Below are positions 48,941 to 60,855 of a stretch of 64,000 nt of DNA, piece by piece. Positions within the stretch are counted from its first letter, which is position 1, and every line of letters starts with the position of its first letter. Under the pieces are notes generated by a model that saw only the letters and a list, made by a program, of their open reading frames with translations, made no database searches and was not told where the DNA came from. The position numbers and the translations under genes are program-made. This stretch comes from Siniperca chuatsi (lineage: Eukaryota; Chordata; Actinopteri; Centrarchiformes; Sinipercidae), in the NCBI RefSeq assembly GCF_020085105.1, contig NC_058051.1, positions 17,706,455 through 17,770,454 on the forward strand. Direction: 5' to 3'.

Positions 48941-51874
48941 CACAAGAACCTGTACCAATCGTCTGGTGCCCCGTCCGTTGTGTCTGCCAAGCATTCATCC
49001 CGTCTCGCGGACCAAGGGACCAGGCAATCCAATAGGTATTTCCCTGCCTCTGCTTCCTGCGAAACTCTGCTCCAATTCAGTGGAGTTTTGTTGGCAACTG
49101 AGTGCGCTGTGTGTGTTTGGGGATTTGCTGATTAATCTGTGTGTTTACATCATTTGTATCGGGTGAGGAATAAATCGGACGAATCCTGCATCCTTTCACA
49201 GTATAGGGGAGGAAGCTAAGGCCTATTGTTTCCACAGTATATTTCTTCTTAATTTTCGCATGGGTTTTGATTTGTTAAAGATGGCACAGTAGTGGTGATT
49301 TTTCATGTGTTCTTGATAGCATAGCAGGTTGATGTTAGAAGTTTTTAAAACCTAAATAATAAACACTGGTAATTCAGTTTAGCAGCCATTTTGATTTTGT
49401 TCTTTTAACTTAATCCACAAAAGAGCGGAATAAGTAGATAATTTGATTGTTTTTTTGTAGGTATTCACTTTTTAATTTTCTTAAAAGGCCTTCCTATTTT
49501 ATAGTTTTAGCAGTATTATATAAATTAATTTATTTAAAACAAACATTGGATGTTGCATGTCTGAAACAGAATCAGGTATGGGCATTATAGAAGCTGTTGC
49601 TGTAGATCTGTTCGAAACATATTGCAAAATATTAAATTTCACAGCGCTGCAACTGAAGAAGAACCCATGTAACTGTCACCCACAGAAAGATTAACATATC
49701 AAAGCAGGAAATTGTCTCCAGAAAAATATATCCTGGTTGGTCACAGTAGAGCAGCGTAATCAGAGGGCAAGAGAGGACAAGGTCCGTGTTTCCTGGCTTA
49801 CACAGAATACTGCTAATATGAATTTACTACCATTTAGCCATAATTCTGCTGTGACAGATGCACAGACAGACGGTCTGATAGGCAGAAAAGATTAACTCAA
49901 TAGGCCACATTTCTTCCTTATCTCATCTTTTCTTCAAGATTCTCTCAGCTGCCCCACTGGCTGGAGGCACTTTTATTTTGGAGCTGTTGACAGAGAAAAT
50001 GATTAGCCCCAGCTGAGCCATATGTACCCCGCCACGACCACAGACAATAGCGCCCAATAGAGCTCACATGACTGACCGAGTTTGGCCTCAGTGTTTCCAA
50101 AATAGTCGGGAGTTGTGCAGGGGAGTGGGATGCCAATTTTTGCAATTAACCCAGAAGCCCAGAATTCCCCACAAGCATTTAATGGTTAAAACTTTTTTTT
50201 TAATTCGAGGCCATGCTTAGATGTCTTGTTAAATCTTCATTAATTTGACCCATTTCCCCCAGTACACTGTGTCATATCACTATTAGTCTGTCCCCCTTGT
50301 CCTCTGAATACAGCTCCAGTCAGAGGATGTTTCTCGGCAACCAAACAGAGCTCGTAGATCTGTCACTGGCACGGTGGCAGAGTTGGGCATCATGCCAACA
50401 GACCCCCACCCCCTTCTGTCTGTCTGGTCTTCTGTAATCAGACTAGCAGGGTCTACTGCATGCTAACTATGGGCTGGTCTGGATCAAGTCTCAGGGGTTG
50501 TGGCTGTATGCTAATTTATGCAAGCAGTGTACCTCCTAACCCCTTCTCTGTCTATCTGAGGCCCAGGTCTGGCATTTAGTCTGGCACTCATTAACCCTTC
50601 AGTCGCTGCAATGTTAACCCGCTGGCCCATCCCAATCTTTTTCCCATATGAGTTTAGCAGTTAGCTGCCTGAGGATGAGCAAGGTCTTTCTTTGTGAAAT
50701 TAATCAAAGTTTAAAAAATGAAAAATACAATCTACATGTTCAGTGAGAGTGACAACGTTTTGATTGAACCAAAGCTGAACTGTTAATGGTACGAGTAAAT
50801 TCACAGGAACATGGAGATGCTGTATGTGATGATGCTTTTTCTCAGTGAACTTTGAAGTATGGTTAGGTTTGCTCTCTTACTTTGTTTTTGTGATTGTGAG
50901 TGTGTCGTCTGGGTCTCTTGGCTTCGTCGCAGTGCTTGGCACAAGATTGATTCTCCATCACTCTCGATTGAACAGCCGCTCTTTCTTAATCATGAGACAG
51001 CAGGCTCGGAAAAAACCCCCTGAAAGTTAAACCTTATAGTGTTTTTGAGCAGACCTAAAATGGCCGATGTGCGAGACGCCATTTTATGTTTCCTTGTTGT
51101 TTTTTGGGGGGCAGAATCCCAGCCTTGTATTCAATCAGAGGCAGCTGGTGGAAGCCATATTTGCAGGCATCTGTGTGTGTACCTCCGTCTGAGAAGCAGC
51201 AGCCAGCCTACACAGGGATAGCCCACTGGAATGAGCTCAGTTTTTTGGCAAAAACGGAAATGAATTCCTGGCACAGAGTCGAGCAGCTCTTTTTTCCCCC
51301 TCTTTCGATCACATGCCAGTCTCAGGAAGCCAGTGAGTTGTTTGATGGGCTTTCTCACATCACTCACTTGCTCTCACTTTCCGATGTCTGCTTACCATTA
51401 AATTATTTGTCTTTGATTTATTTTTATGGAACGGATTTCTTAAAGACATTCAGCTCCGCATAAAAAAAAGAAGCTTGGGTGATCGGTGAGGATTGTGCCA
51501 ATATGCAAAATCTCAGAAGGTCTTCTTTTGTTATGAAGTGATAAACGTTTCTCCAAATCTCAGCAGTTGAAGACTTGTTAGCAGTTATCAGCCATAAGTC
51601 GCGATTTTGAACCATTTCCAGGAACAAAAACAAAGAATCAGACACAGAGATAAAACTGAAACTACGATGACATGCCTTTGTACAGTGACTGAATTTGAAC
51701 ACATCAGTCGAAAATGTAACGTAAATATACACTTCAAAATTCACAGTGCTATTCAGTTTTATCTTGCATGTATTTTACACAGAAGAATAGTTAGAATAAC
51801 CCTCTCTTTTTTTTGTACCATTGCAGGACAGTTACCTTTGTGGATCTTTGATGCTGAAGCAACATGGATGCTGT

Positions 51875-51962
51875 CCTTGGGGCTGAGGTAGTAGATTGAA
51901 TAGTTGTGGGGTTGTGTAACCTCTTTTTGAGATAACTATACAATCTACTGTCTTTCCCAAGG
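51875..51962 (+). ncRNA. let-7e: let-7e-type microRNA precursor
   Basis: The 5p arm at 51884-51905 starts with the let-7 seed TGAGGTAGTAG and continues ATTGAATAGTT. This differs from let-7a at two positions and equals the zebrafish let-7e mature sequence as I recall it. The 3p arm at 51936-51957 starts CTATACAATCTACTG and pairs with it. The stem base is closed by CCTTGGG with CCCAAGG. let-7 represses lin-28, ras-type and other growth mRNAs through 3' UTR sites and marks late development. It is followed on the same strand, 253 nt from 5p to 5p, by a let-7a hairpin. Confidence 0.96.
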
Positions 51963-52126
51963 AGACAGCAGAGTCAGCCACTCACCGACTGTCATCTCCG
52001 GATGGGCAATCATGCTGTCCAATCAAACATAATGTACTGTGACAAGCATTGTTTTTTGAAGGAGCAGCTAAATTAGGTTGCATGTTCCCTAACAGGACGT
52101 GAACGTGTGGTGTGTTTGATTTGGGC

Positions 52127-52222
52127 TCTCTCAGGGTGAGGTAGTAGGTTGTATAGTTTGGTGGGTGGGATTGCACCCTGCTCAGGTGATAACTATACAG
52201 TCTATTGCCTTCCTTGAGGAGC
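52127..52222 (+). ncRNA. let-7a: let-7a-type microRNA precursor
   Basis: The 5p arm at 52137-52158 matches the canonical let-7a sequence (TGAGGTAGTAGGTTGTATAG then TT). The 3p arm at 52193-52214 begins CTATACAGTCTATTG. Flanks CTCAGGG and CCTTGAGG close the stem. It shares a primary transcript with the let-7e hairpin, most likely. Plus-strand AATAAA motifs at 52382-52387 and 52688-52693 could end that transcript. The numbered paralogue (let-7a-1 and so on) cannot be decided. Confidence 0.96.
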
Positions 52223-52808
52223 TCACTGAACACTCATGAATGTTCAACACACTCTCAAGGCTAAGTATCACATTTATTCTTAGATTTCAGAAAAACAGGA
52301 GCAAATAGATATGTGCTGCAAAAGGTTAGCGATACATTGCTTGAAGCTGTCAAATGACTTACTCAAAAATATGTACATCTCAATAAAGTTATACCTGCAT
52401 CAAATCAGTTGTCCAAAAAGCAGTAAATGAGATCTTGATATTGTTTGTTTGTCACCTACTGCAATTCTGATGGTTTCATGGTTTGTGTACAACAGCAGCT
52501 ATTAAGTTTGTTAGTCTAGAGCACCCTCTAGTGGAGACTTATGAGATAGCTTTGACTTAAAGTTTGCAGACAAAGTGTAGGCAACCGAATGCCATAGCAT
52601 ACTAAGAGTATGCAGGGTTTCATTCAAACCAAACACTACAAAACTCAAACACACAGGCTGCCTGTGTGTCCTCAGTTGGTTATCTGTAATAAAGCCTCAA
52701 ATGATTGTTGGACATTTTCTTGTGTGAGTGAGTAAAAAACCGTCTTACAAAGTCCCATGAACTCAAACCTCAAAGATACTGGGCTTATAATGACCCTGTG
52801 GTCTGTTG

Positions 52809-54094
52809 TTAGGGCGTGGTCTTCCCTCCTGATCCACACATCTCTGTGTGATTGGCTCGGCTGCCAATTCTCGATCGGCGAACTTGCTTGTCCCTATGGC
52901 AACAGTTTATGTTCATGAGGAAGCGCCTCCATATTTGACTGTAGGCCTGTTGGATCTTTGGGATGCGATACGCATAAACCACAGGGTTGACTGCTGAGTT
53001 GGCATGAGACAGGAGAATACCTGGAAAAATGGATTTGTTACTGTCAAATTTCACAGTAACTGCTGGTAAGTATTGTGTATAAAGCCTCAGGGGGAACTTT
53101 GCAAACAAATCTCTCAACATGAATAAAAAAAACCTCCCACTAACTGTGTAAGTACTAGAAAAGCTACTGTCACCTGCCTGTATAGAGTGTCCCCTGTGTG
53201 ACAGCTTGAGGACCATGAAACAACAGCAGACAGTTCATCAGGTGCAGAGGAATCCAGCAGCCAGCAAACAAACTGAGAATCAGAGCCAGGGAGCAGGCCA
53301 GCCTCTTCTCCGTGAGCAGAGAGGCCTGGGCTTGAGGACAGCTCTCCTTCAGACGGCCCTGCAGGCTCCAGAAGATTCGCGTGTAGAGGAGGGTCATGAC
53401 CAGCAGGGGTGCCATGACACATCCGAGGAAGTTGAAGTAGACCATGAAGGGGAGGGAGATAACTGAGAGGAAGGTGCAGGGTGGAGAGATGAAGGAAGTG
53501 GAAGATGTATTTGTGGAATCAGATGCTAGAGAGGAGTAGTTGTGCCACCCAAACAGAGGGGTGAACCCCAGTAGGCAGGAAAGTGTCCAGCACACAGACA
53601 CAGCCATCCATGTACGCCTTTGTGTGGCCAGTGCTTTGTATCTGAGAAAGAAGGAAGGAAAGATAGAGGATTATTTCCACAAATCAACAAGTAAGCATGT
53701 TATCTATATAACTTTTCTACCTGTAAACCTGTGTTTCAGACTGCAAACCTTACCTGAGCGGTGTTTGTAACCGGAGGTATCGGTCCACGGCGATAGCTAG
53801 CAGTGACAGCACAGAGGCCTGAGTCAGCACGAGCACCACACAGCTGAGAAGTAGGCACAGGTCAGGGGTCAGATTCACCCAGCCATCCAATAGTACAGAC
53901 AGGGGCACAGCGGCCACACCCACTAGGAAGTCAGCCACTGCCAAGGAAACGAGGAAGCAGAAGGTTGGCTCTCGAAGGGAATCCCGGATACCAATACATA
54001 CCGCACACACTACCAACGCATTGCCAAAGCAACAGGCCACAGCAATCAGCACTTCTAGTACAGTGTAGGCCACCCAACTCCACTCAGCCATCAC
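52809..54094 (-). CDS. Adenosine receptor, A3-like class A GPCR
   Basis: Three exons, 54094-53754, 53641-53178 and 53020-52809, join to 338 residues (human A1 326, A3 318). Seven membrane segments are visible, with GN in TM1, SLAVADFLVG in TM2, LAIAVDRYLR (DRY) after TM3, CWIPLH in TM6 and SHANSAVNPVVYAYR in TM7. Adenosine-pocket residues are kept: Phe after the ECL2 Cys (CTF), Trp and Asn of TM6 (W..LH..NC), and Ser-His of TM7. The ECL2 Glu of A1/A2 is Leu here, as the A3 type has a hydrophobic residue. N-glycosylation sites (NYS, NTS) lie in ECL2. The first intron, after Leu-Arg of QTPLR, is the conserved adenosine-receptor intron. A1 and A3 signal through Gi. The subtype is uncertain (A3 over A1). 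A minus-strand AATAAA at 52273-52278 would end the mRNA about 50 bp from the let-7a hairpin. Confidence 0.92.
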
Positions 54095-54784
54095 TGAAGA
54101 TGGAGACCACGGAAGACAAAGAAGCTATGAATTTTGATAGAGAAGGTTTCCTTGAGAGCTGTGGACAGGTGGGTTGAATTCCACAGCGAGAGTTAAGTCC
54201 AACATAATCCTGTGTTTGCTGTTCAGATAGTGTATTCCTGCTCTTGGCTTCAAATGACCAGAAAAAGCTTTGGACAGATGCTTTTTATATGCAAACATGC
54301 ATGCGCTTCTGTGTGCACACACAACAACAGGCGTGCACTCCATGGAGACACCATCTGTATTTCATTAGTGAGTGAACATCATTTCCTCACTCTAATAAAT
54401 GTGCCTCAGTAGCCATAGAGGAGAGGACTTCTGAATGAGCCATGGCACATTTTTCACACAACAGGAGTGTTTGATATAGCCAGCGGTTCTCACAATATTT
54501 TAAAAGTATTAATACTACAGTGTTACAATACTGAATAAGTAAAGCAAAATGTATTTAAAATCTAAAAAAAATCACAAAATATCCCCTTTTAGTGTCATAT
54601 TTTGATATATATTATATTACTAATGCATTAATTTGTAAGCAGTATTTTAATGTTGTAACTGTTTGAACTAATTTGAACTACTATATATGATATTGGGTAG
54701 TTTGATCTGTCATAATGCATCACATATTATAAGTTGATCATGTGTTTTATATGTAAAATCTAAATCTCCAAAGTAACTAAAGCT

Positions 54785-54935
54785 GTCGAATAAATGTAGT
54801 GGAGTAAAAGGTAGAAAAGTAGTACAGTATAAAGTAGTATAAAATGGAAATATTTAAGTAAAGTACAAGTACCTCAAAATCATACCTAAGTACAGTACTT
54901 GCGTAAATGTACGTAGTTACTTTTCACCATCATTA
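54785..54935. repeat. Interspersed 'tacttaagta' teleost repeat, copy 3
   Basis: AATATTTAAGTAAAGTACAA, GTACCTCAAAATCATACCTA and GTACTTGCGTAAATGTACG are typical of the same family as 15404-15825. It lies upstream of the adenosine receptor start. Confidence 0.65.
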
Positions 54936-55173
54936 CTGTAAATATGTCATAGCAGAACAAGTTTGTGACTGTTACCAGAACAAAAAAAAAACCTGTTTTG
55001 CAGTACAAGCTGCATAGTCAGGAATGACAGTCCCTGTGTGTTGAACATTATGTAATTTGTCCCTGTGTCACATAGTTTTGTGTGTGGCCCCATCATTTGA
55101 CTGTGGAAATTTTATTGCTTTATTTTGGCAGCGTTATACATGAAATTAATACTCAACATCTCGAATGTGTTCA

Positions 55174-55202
55174 GTGTGTGTGTGTGTGTGTGTGTGTGTG
55201 TA
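55174..55202 (+). repeat. (GT)n microsatellite
   Basis: About fourteen uninterrupted GT units. Confidence 0.9.
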
Positions 55203-55409
55203 AGTTCTGCTACTCTGTGTTAGGGAACTTTGTAGATGTTACTGATTAACAGGTCTGTTTTTAATGGCGGTTTTTCAATGCACGCTTACTTTGCATACAA
55301 TTTTGGCTATGAGTGTGTGTTTGTGTGTATCTGTGTATGTTTGCTTCAGTTTATAAGCACATCTGTGTTTGCTTGGCTGATATGCATTACACAGTATATC
55401 TTTTTTCAC

Positions 55410-55474
<65 letters not shown>
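55410..55474 (+). repeat. (GATA)n tetranucleotide microsatellite
   Basis: About sixteen perfect TAGA/GATA units; long enough to be highly polymorphic. Confidence 0.97.
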
Positions 55475-56021
55475 CAAAATATATCAGGTATTCTGAAAAT
55501 ATTTTCAGATTTATTTATTCATCTTAAAAAAAGATATTTTAACACAAATAGATCATGTTTAAACAACCTAATTTTGTTAAGAAGTCTATAAAATGATCTG
55601 ATATCTGCTGAATATCTGCAATACAGAATCACAAAAAAACAGAAAACCACAACTTTTATTTTAAGAATGATGTAAGTTCTACTTATAAAGTAGATATTCT
55701 GTGACAACCTTCTAGATTTACATTATTTTTAATGCCAGCTGACTTTTCACACATTAGCTTGAATTTGCTTTCTCTCATAACTATCAACATTTCCTGTTCA
55801 GCCCTTATACCAACTCCAATATGGTTCTGTATCTACAGAAAGCTCTAACCTACAGCGTTTCATCTTCTGGCTTTTTAAATACTCAGTATTCATTTGTTTC
55901 TACATGCCGTAGAATTAGAATCAGCAGAACGGACATTAATGGGACAACCACAGCGATTTTCTCTGAATAGCCATTGTGCTTATTCTATTTCTATGCTTGT
56001 ATACACTCTCCATCATGCTTA

Positions 56022-58024
56022 CTACACTGCATTAGAGTCTCCTTGTAGGCCTCGCAGTGTTTTCTCATCGAACCGGTAAGTGAGCTTCCTCTTCACCTTC
56101 TGAATCTCGCCAGTGCGGGAGTAGTTCCTCAGCGCCCGTGCCATTTTCTGGTAGGTCATGGTCTTGCGATTACCCTTTCGCTGGCCCCACAGCTGCGCCA
56201 GGCGCTCCTTGTTTTGGGAGGAGAACTGGAACGTGCCGGCGGAAGACTGGACCCACCAGATGCAGCTCCGCATCGATGGCGTCTGGAGCATCTCGAACAG
56301 GAACTGGAACAACCGCTCCTTCCTCTTTCCTGCCAAGGAGGAAGGGGATATAAATATGACAATGACTCATACATGTGTGTATGTGTGAACATGCATTCCC
56401 CAACAGAGGGCTTTACACTAAATACATAGAAGTTTGGTGTGTAGATATGTCAAAATTTTGTCTTGTTGAGAGTTTTGGTGCACTTGGAGATGTGTGTGTA
56501 TACCTGAAAGTGGGGCAAGAGGTAGGGAATCTCTGTCCTTCCTGCCTCCCCTGTCAGATGATGGTGACGGGGAATCTTGGTATTCCTGGTACTGGGAGCT
56601 ACTGGACTGGGAGTCTGAGTCAATGTATGCAGGTGCCTCGTAGGAGTACGAAATGTGGTCCTGAAGCAAACACATATAAACCCATATTCATAATTCACAA
56701 ATGTAACCATTCTCATAAATCATGAATAGAGTCAATCAAAAAGGCTAAATTCAGCATCAAAATATGAAATGTGTCACACAGTGATGTGTAGTTGTATTCA
56801 GCTATGAAAGAGGTAATTAAGCTTTAATTTACTAAGAGATTGAGGTCCTTGAACTCACCCATTGGTTGTCACGGCGAATAGGCCAGGCTGTAGCCAGGGC
56901 TTGCTCTTCATATTCCTCGTTTGGAGTGTGAGAGCCATAGTCCCACTCATATGGACGCTGACCTAACCAGCTATTCTCTATAGAGAAACAGGCAAAAGAT
57001 ATGGTCAGATAAAATATACAGAAATATATAAGCACTTACATCATCCAGTTAGCAACGCTGCCGCCCTCACACTAACCTATGATCCTGGTGCCCTGGTGAG
57101 AGTGTGTGTGCGTTTGTTGCCCCATCGTGGCTGGAGGTGACGCAGGTGTGTGCGCAGGCTGGACCTCCAGTGAGTGCTCCTGCAGGTACTCCTCGATGAC
57201 CTCCAGGTCCACCTCAGGGCAGGAGGAGGGGGGAGCCACTCCGCTCCACGCCCCCCGGTCTCCACTCAGCCTGATGTCAGGCACATAAGCTATCTGACAG
57301 ACACAGACCAGGACACCGGCTTTCAGAAATCATACACACTCTGGTTTTTACCTGTGCGAGGTTGTTGTGTGATGCTGACGGAGAGAAAACACTTTGCATG
57401 ATGGGTGGCATTTACCTTGTGTCGGTCATAGCCTGAGGTGTTATTATTATCAGACCACACATCTGCTGTTTTTTTCATGAAAACACTATTGTACTGTGGT
57501 GCATCATACAGTGAATGATTTTGCTCTGGGAGCTGAAGATCATTCATCAATTTTAAATGAGCTGTGAATTGTCTATAAACCATGAATTCTACATAACATT
57601 AAACTGATCATTATTGTAATATGGTTAATTTTTAGCAAAGATTTGTCAAACTCCACTATACAGACAGGTGACACTAATGACATTCGCATTCAGCAGTGAA
57701 GTGTTTGATATTTATTCTGTTTGTATGACATTCTGTTTGTGCCTTGAAAATGAGCCAAGTGTGACCGTGTGTTTTAGTTTGACTGGCAAATTTATGCAAG
57801 TGTTTGTGCGTTCACCAGCACAGGTAACATTCAGGTAACAGTGATGTGTGGCTTAGCTGCTACTCTTACAAATAACCCTTTACCCTCAGCCAACATCCAG
57901 TTGTATAAATATAAACACTTTTCTTTGTCATTCATGGGCTGACTTTAAAAAACAAAACAAAAACAAACACACACTTTTTAAAATAAAATTATATCTGACT
58001 CACCATCTCCATATCTGCCAGCAT
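56022..58024 (-). CDS. PU.1/Spi-B/Spi-C subfamily ETS transcription factor (Spi-C-like)
   Basis: Five coding exons, 58024-58004, 57293-57077, 56977-56859, 56660-56504 and 56329-56022, join in phase to 273 residues (human PU.1 270, Spi-B 262, Spi-C 248). The first encodes only MLADMEM. Residues 172-258 are the ETS domain: [23 protein letters not shown], then [20 protein letters not shown] (recognition helix with RALR) and VKRKLTYRF. The [18 protein letters not shown] segment and the RLF start favour Spi-C; FQFSS and RKLTY.FD also resemble Spi-B, so I give no symbol. The middle is rich in Ser, Tyr and acidic residues, like the transactivation and PEST parts of the family. These factors bind GGAA sites and direct myeloid, B-cell and macrophage programmes. 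Confidence 0.93.
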
Positions 58025-58380
58025 ACTAAAAGGACAATCTGGAAAGAGAAAAAACCTATGTGAGACACAAGAATCAAAGCTCAAAACTCACAACATAAAC
58101 AGAGAAGTGAAAGAAGCTGTCACACATGCTTCTCTAACTTATCAGATGCTGATAGACAGTCATATGACAGCAAAAGACAAATAGACCAAGTCAGAACCTG
58201 ACTGAACGAGCATAACGAAGAAGATATCTGTACCTTGTTAAGTCAGAGGTGTATTCCTGTGTCTGGTACAGTGAAGTAGTATCCTCAGGCAGTAGAGAGT
58301 GGAGACATGAGAATGTGAATGCTCACCTGAATGATGCTCCACCTGGACGTCACTTCTCTTATAAGTCTTTTGGCCAAGCC
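58025..58380 (-). promoter_or_regulatory. 5' UTR exon and TATA-like promoter of the ETS gene
   Basis: The exon with the start codon opens at 58038 after TTTCCAG. An untranslated exon ends at 58234 with the donor AACAAG/GTACAG. On the minus strand TTATAAGA (58357-58364) followed by GAAGTGACGTCC lies about 30 bp before the likely start of that exon. A purine-rich AGAGAAGTG stretch near the start could be an ETS site, which would fit family autoregulation; this is inference. Confidence 0.45.
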
Positions 58381-59822
58381 CCTTTGGCCAGGAGTGTTGT
58401 AAGAGTGGGAGTGGTATAAAAAATAAAGGGTTTTTTTTCTTGGCAGATTGTTTGTCTATTTTGTATAACAGTTAGACTTTCAGTGAGTGTTTTTAGCTTG
58501 TGAAGGTTTATTTCATGGAATCAAAACTTGTGGTGTATCTGTGGTTTCTTATCATTTTATTTCCCGCAGTAGAGGTACCATGAAAGATAATGATGTGGCT
58601 TTATGTTTTTGGCTTGACATCCTGGTGGAATCAAACATGACACACATTTGCAGAAAGACTGAACAATGCAGTGATAATTGAATCTAGGAAGTGGGGAAGG
58701 TAATGATATTATGGGAGAAATATGCAATACTACCTATATGTTTTGAAAAAAGATGGATGTAATAAAAACTTTTCCACACACTTGCTCACATATCCATTTT
58801 AATGTTAAAATGTAACTTTACCCATACCCACTGGCTGCACACTATTCAATAAGGAAATGTTCCAAGACCAAATGAGAACCATGTTTGTGACAGCTTTGGC
58901 CTTAAGGCGGTAACAATTTACTTTAACCCCCCATTCATCATCTATAAGCAATATATAAACATATAACAAATTGTTTATAACACATTATAATGTAGTTATA
59001 AGCAGACATAAGGACATTTGTTAATGTTAATGAACAGTATTTTCAACAATTATAACTTCTCCCATTAAGACATATTTTATACAATTACAACTGTGTTATA
59101 GTATATTGTCACTCATTATCTGTTTATATACAAGCATCCATTATATACTTAACCTCCTACAACAGTTAGTGGTAACAGTTTTCTTTTGTTTTTCTGGCTA
59201 TAATGACAGTGTTATAGCAGGCTTATTGATCATCAACTCCGCTTGGCATGCCATATATGGCCTGGCTCATAGATAATCCACAACATTTCTAGAACATTGC
59301 TTTGGACAGTGGATTAACTAACTAGTTACTGAATAAAAGTCATATACGGTACCTCTCCTTCCCCTTTAAGAACCTTCCCAGGCTCAATTCTGTGAACATA
59401 ATTGTAACTCTGATACTCAGTATTGTTTTAATTTGCTTCCTAAGGCTGCTACGTAGAAATTACATTGTTCTTCATAAACCATTGTGGCGACACATGATGT
59501 CATTCATAGTTCACTTTCAATGCTACACTGTGCGTTGCAAGTGAGCATGTTCCTTTTTGATGTTGTTACGTGTAATATTATTTCAGACGTGGATTCCAGT
59601 ACGCTACTGGCAGTGCAACTTGTGTCTTTTTCAAAGGGTGTGTGTAGCAGAGGGATTTCCCCAAAACTTTCTAGGTCTGAGACACGCAGACTCTAATAGT
59701 GAAGTAGCAGACGTACTGGACTGTAATACAACAAACTTGTCCAGCTGATAGTAGGCTCAAAGAGCCTGCTGTATAAACAGAGACTATATGCTGTATGTCT
59801 GGGTTTGGAGTTAAATAAGACC

Positions 59823-60015
59823 GTTAACTAATTCTGAAACTTCTACCCCAATTCAGTGCCTCAGAACTCACAGTAAGGAGAGTGATTCAGTCAAGACATT
59901 ACGACTGAATTGGAATCAAAGCCTGGTGGTGAAACGTTGTTGCTGGCAGAATTTTCTTTCCATTTAACCGCAACTCCTATTTCAACTATTTTCTCAGATT
60001 GGAGAGTATATTATT
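59823..60015 (+). repeat. 190-bp repeat, copy 1
   Basis: Begins TAATTCTGAAACTTCTACCC and contains CAGTGCCTCAGAACTCACAG, GAATTGGAATCAAAGCCTGG and TATTTTCTCAGATTGGAGAG. It aligns throughout with 62843-63035. Confidence 0.85.
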
Positions 60016-60835
60016 GTCAGTAAAACTGTGAAAGCTGATAGTCAGAACCGTCAGTTTCCTGTACACTGGTCCTACTCTGTTTGACCTGTTTTCACGTGAC
60101 TTTCTTCAAACAGTCCAAAGACATGTAAAACGGGTCAACTGCAAACTCTTATTGTTGATGTATAAATGTGTTAATCCTCTGATAGACTTGTGACCTGTTT
60201 AAGGTGTTTCACTGCAATGCATGCTGGGATGAAGCATGTAAATGTTGACCGATACATTTAACATCAAGAAATGAAACAAAACAGCAATGAATAATGTTAA
60301 AAAAATGCCTTTGACACCGGTATTTATGACCTGATAAGCAGTGTCATATTAAGTCCAAGTGCAGTGCCAGTAGCCCGTGACCTTCTTGGACTGATGATAT
60401 ATGATGCGCATGTAATGGGACTTTCATAAAAACTCAAACAGTGCTTACAGGAAATGGCATCAGTAACTTTACAACTTGTCAAGGTTTAGTGTAGAAATTC
60501 ATCACACTGAAATTTTACCACAAGCCCCTACACTGTAAACCTATCAGAGTACACAACGAAACAATTCAGGGTCATGGAAGGTCAATATGTCAAAGTGTAT
60601 CAGCAATTACTTTATATGTTTTTTGTAACTTTTAAATATTGTGAATTTCTTTCTTTCTGGTTCTGGACAGTACTTATAAAAATGTGTACACATGTGAACA
60701 TACTGTATATGCTTATGTGTAAAACTAAAAGATTCATTAAAACAGCGCAGCAGCTGAGCAAATAGTGCCAGTGATTTACCCCAGTGTGACAGGCTGACCA
60801 TCTGGAATATTGCAGTCTTTATGAACCTCTGTCTC

Positions 60836-60855
60836 TGTCTCTCTCCCTCTCTCTG

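Larger units (their letters stand above)
38381..51830. other. Gene-poor interval between tead3 and the let-7 pair
   Basis: No protein gene is recognised on either strand. From 38.5 to 43.4 kb it is AT-rich with a repeat at 38520-38760. From 43.5 to 49.1 kb it is rich in CT, GT and GA low-complexity tracts that create many spurious long frames. Promoter-like motifs lie at 43.9-44.5 kb. From 49.2 to 51.8 kb it is less repetitive and has a more even base composition, possibly with regulatory elements of the let-7 locus. A long non-coding host transcript for let-7 is expected here on the plus strand, but its exons cannot be defined. Confidence 0.5.
54095..56021. other. Interval between the ETS gene and the adenosine receptor
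   Basis: About 1.9 kb with no gene. It includes the receptor's promoter side (just right of 54094), one interspersed repeat, a GT run (55174-55202), a GATA run (55410-55474) and the ETS gene's 3' UTR, which may end at minus-strand AATAAA motifs near 55655 or 55510. Confidence 0.6.

Noticed and set aside
48687-49166. 159-codon plus-strand frame
   Set aside because: It spans a (GA)n microsatellite read as Arg-Glu repeats; no protein similarity is seen.
43500-52800. miR-99/100 or miR-125 hairpin partners of let-7
   Set aside because: I looked for their 5p seeds on the plus strand by eye and found none; a proper search could still find a diverged copy.
53965-54177. Plus-strand frame over the adenosine receptor start
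   Set aside because: Shadow of the receptor exon on the opposite strand.
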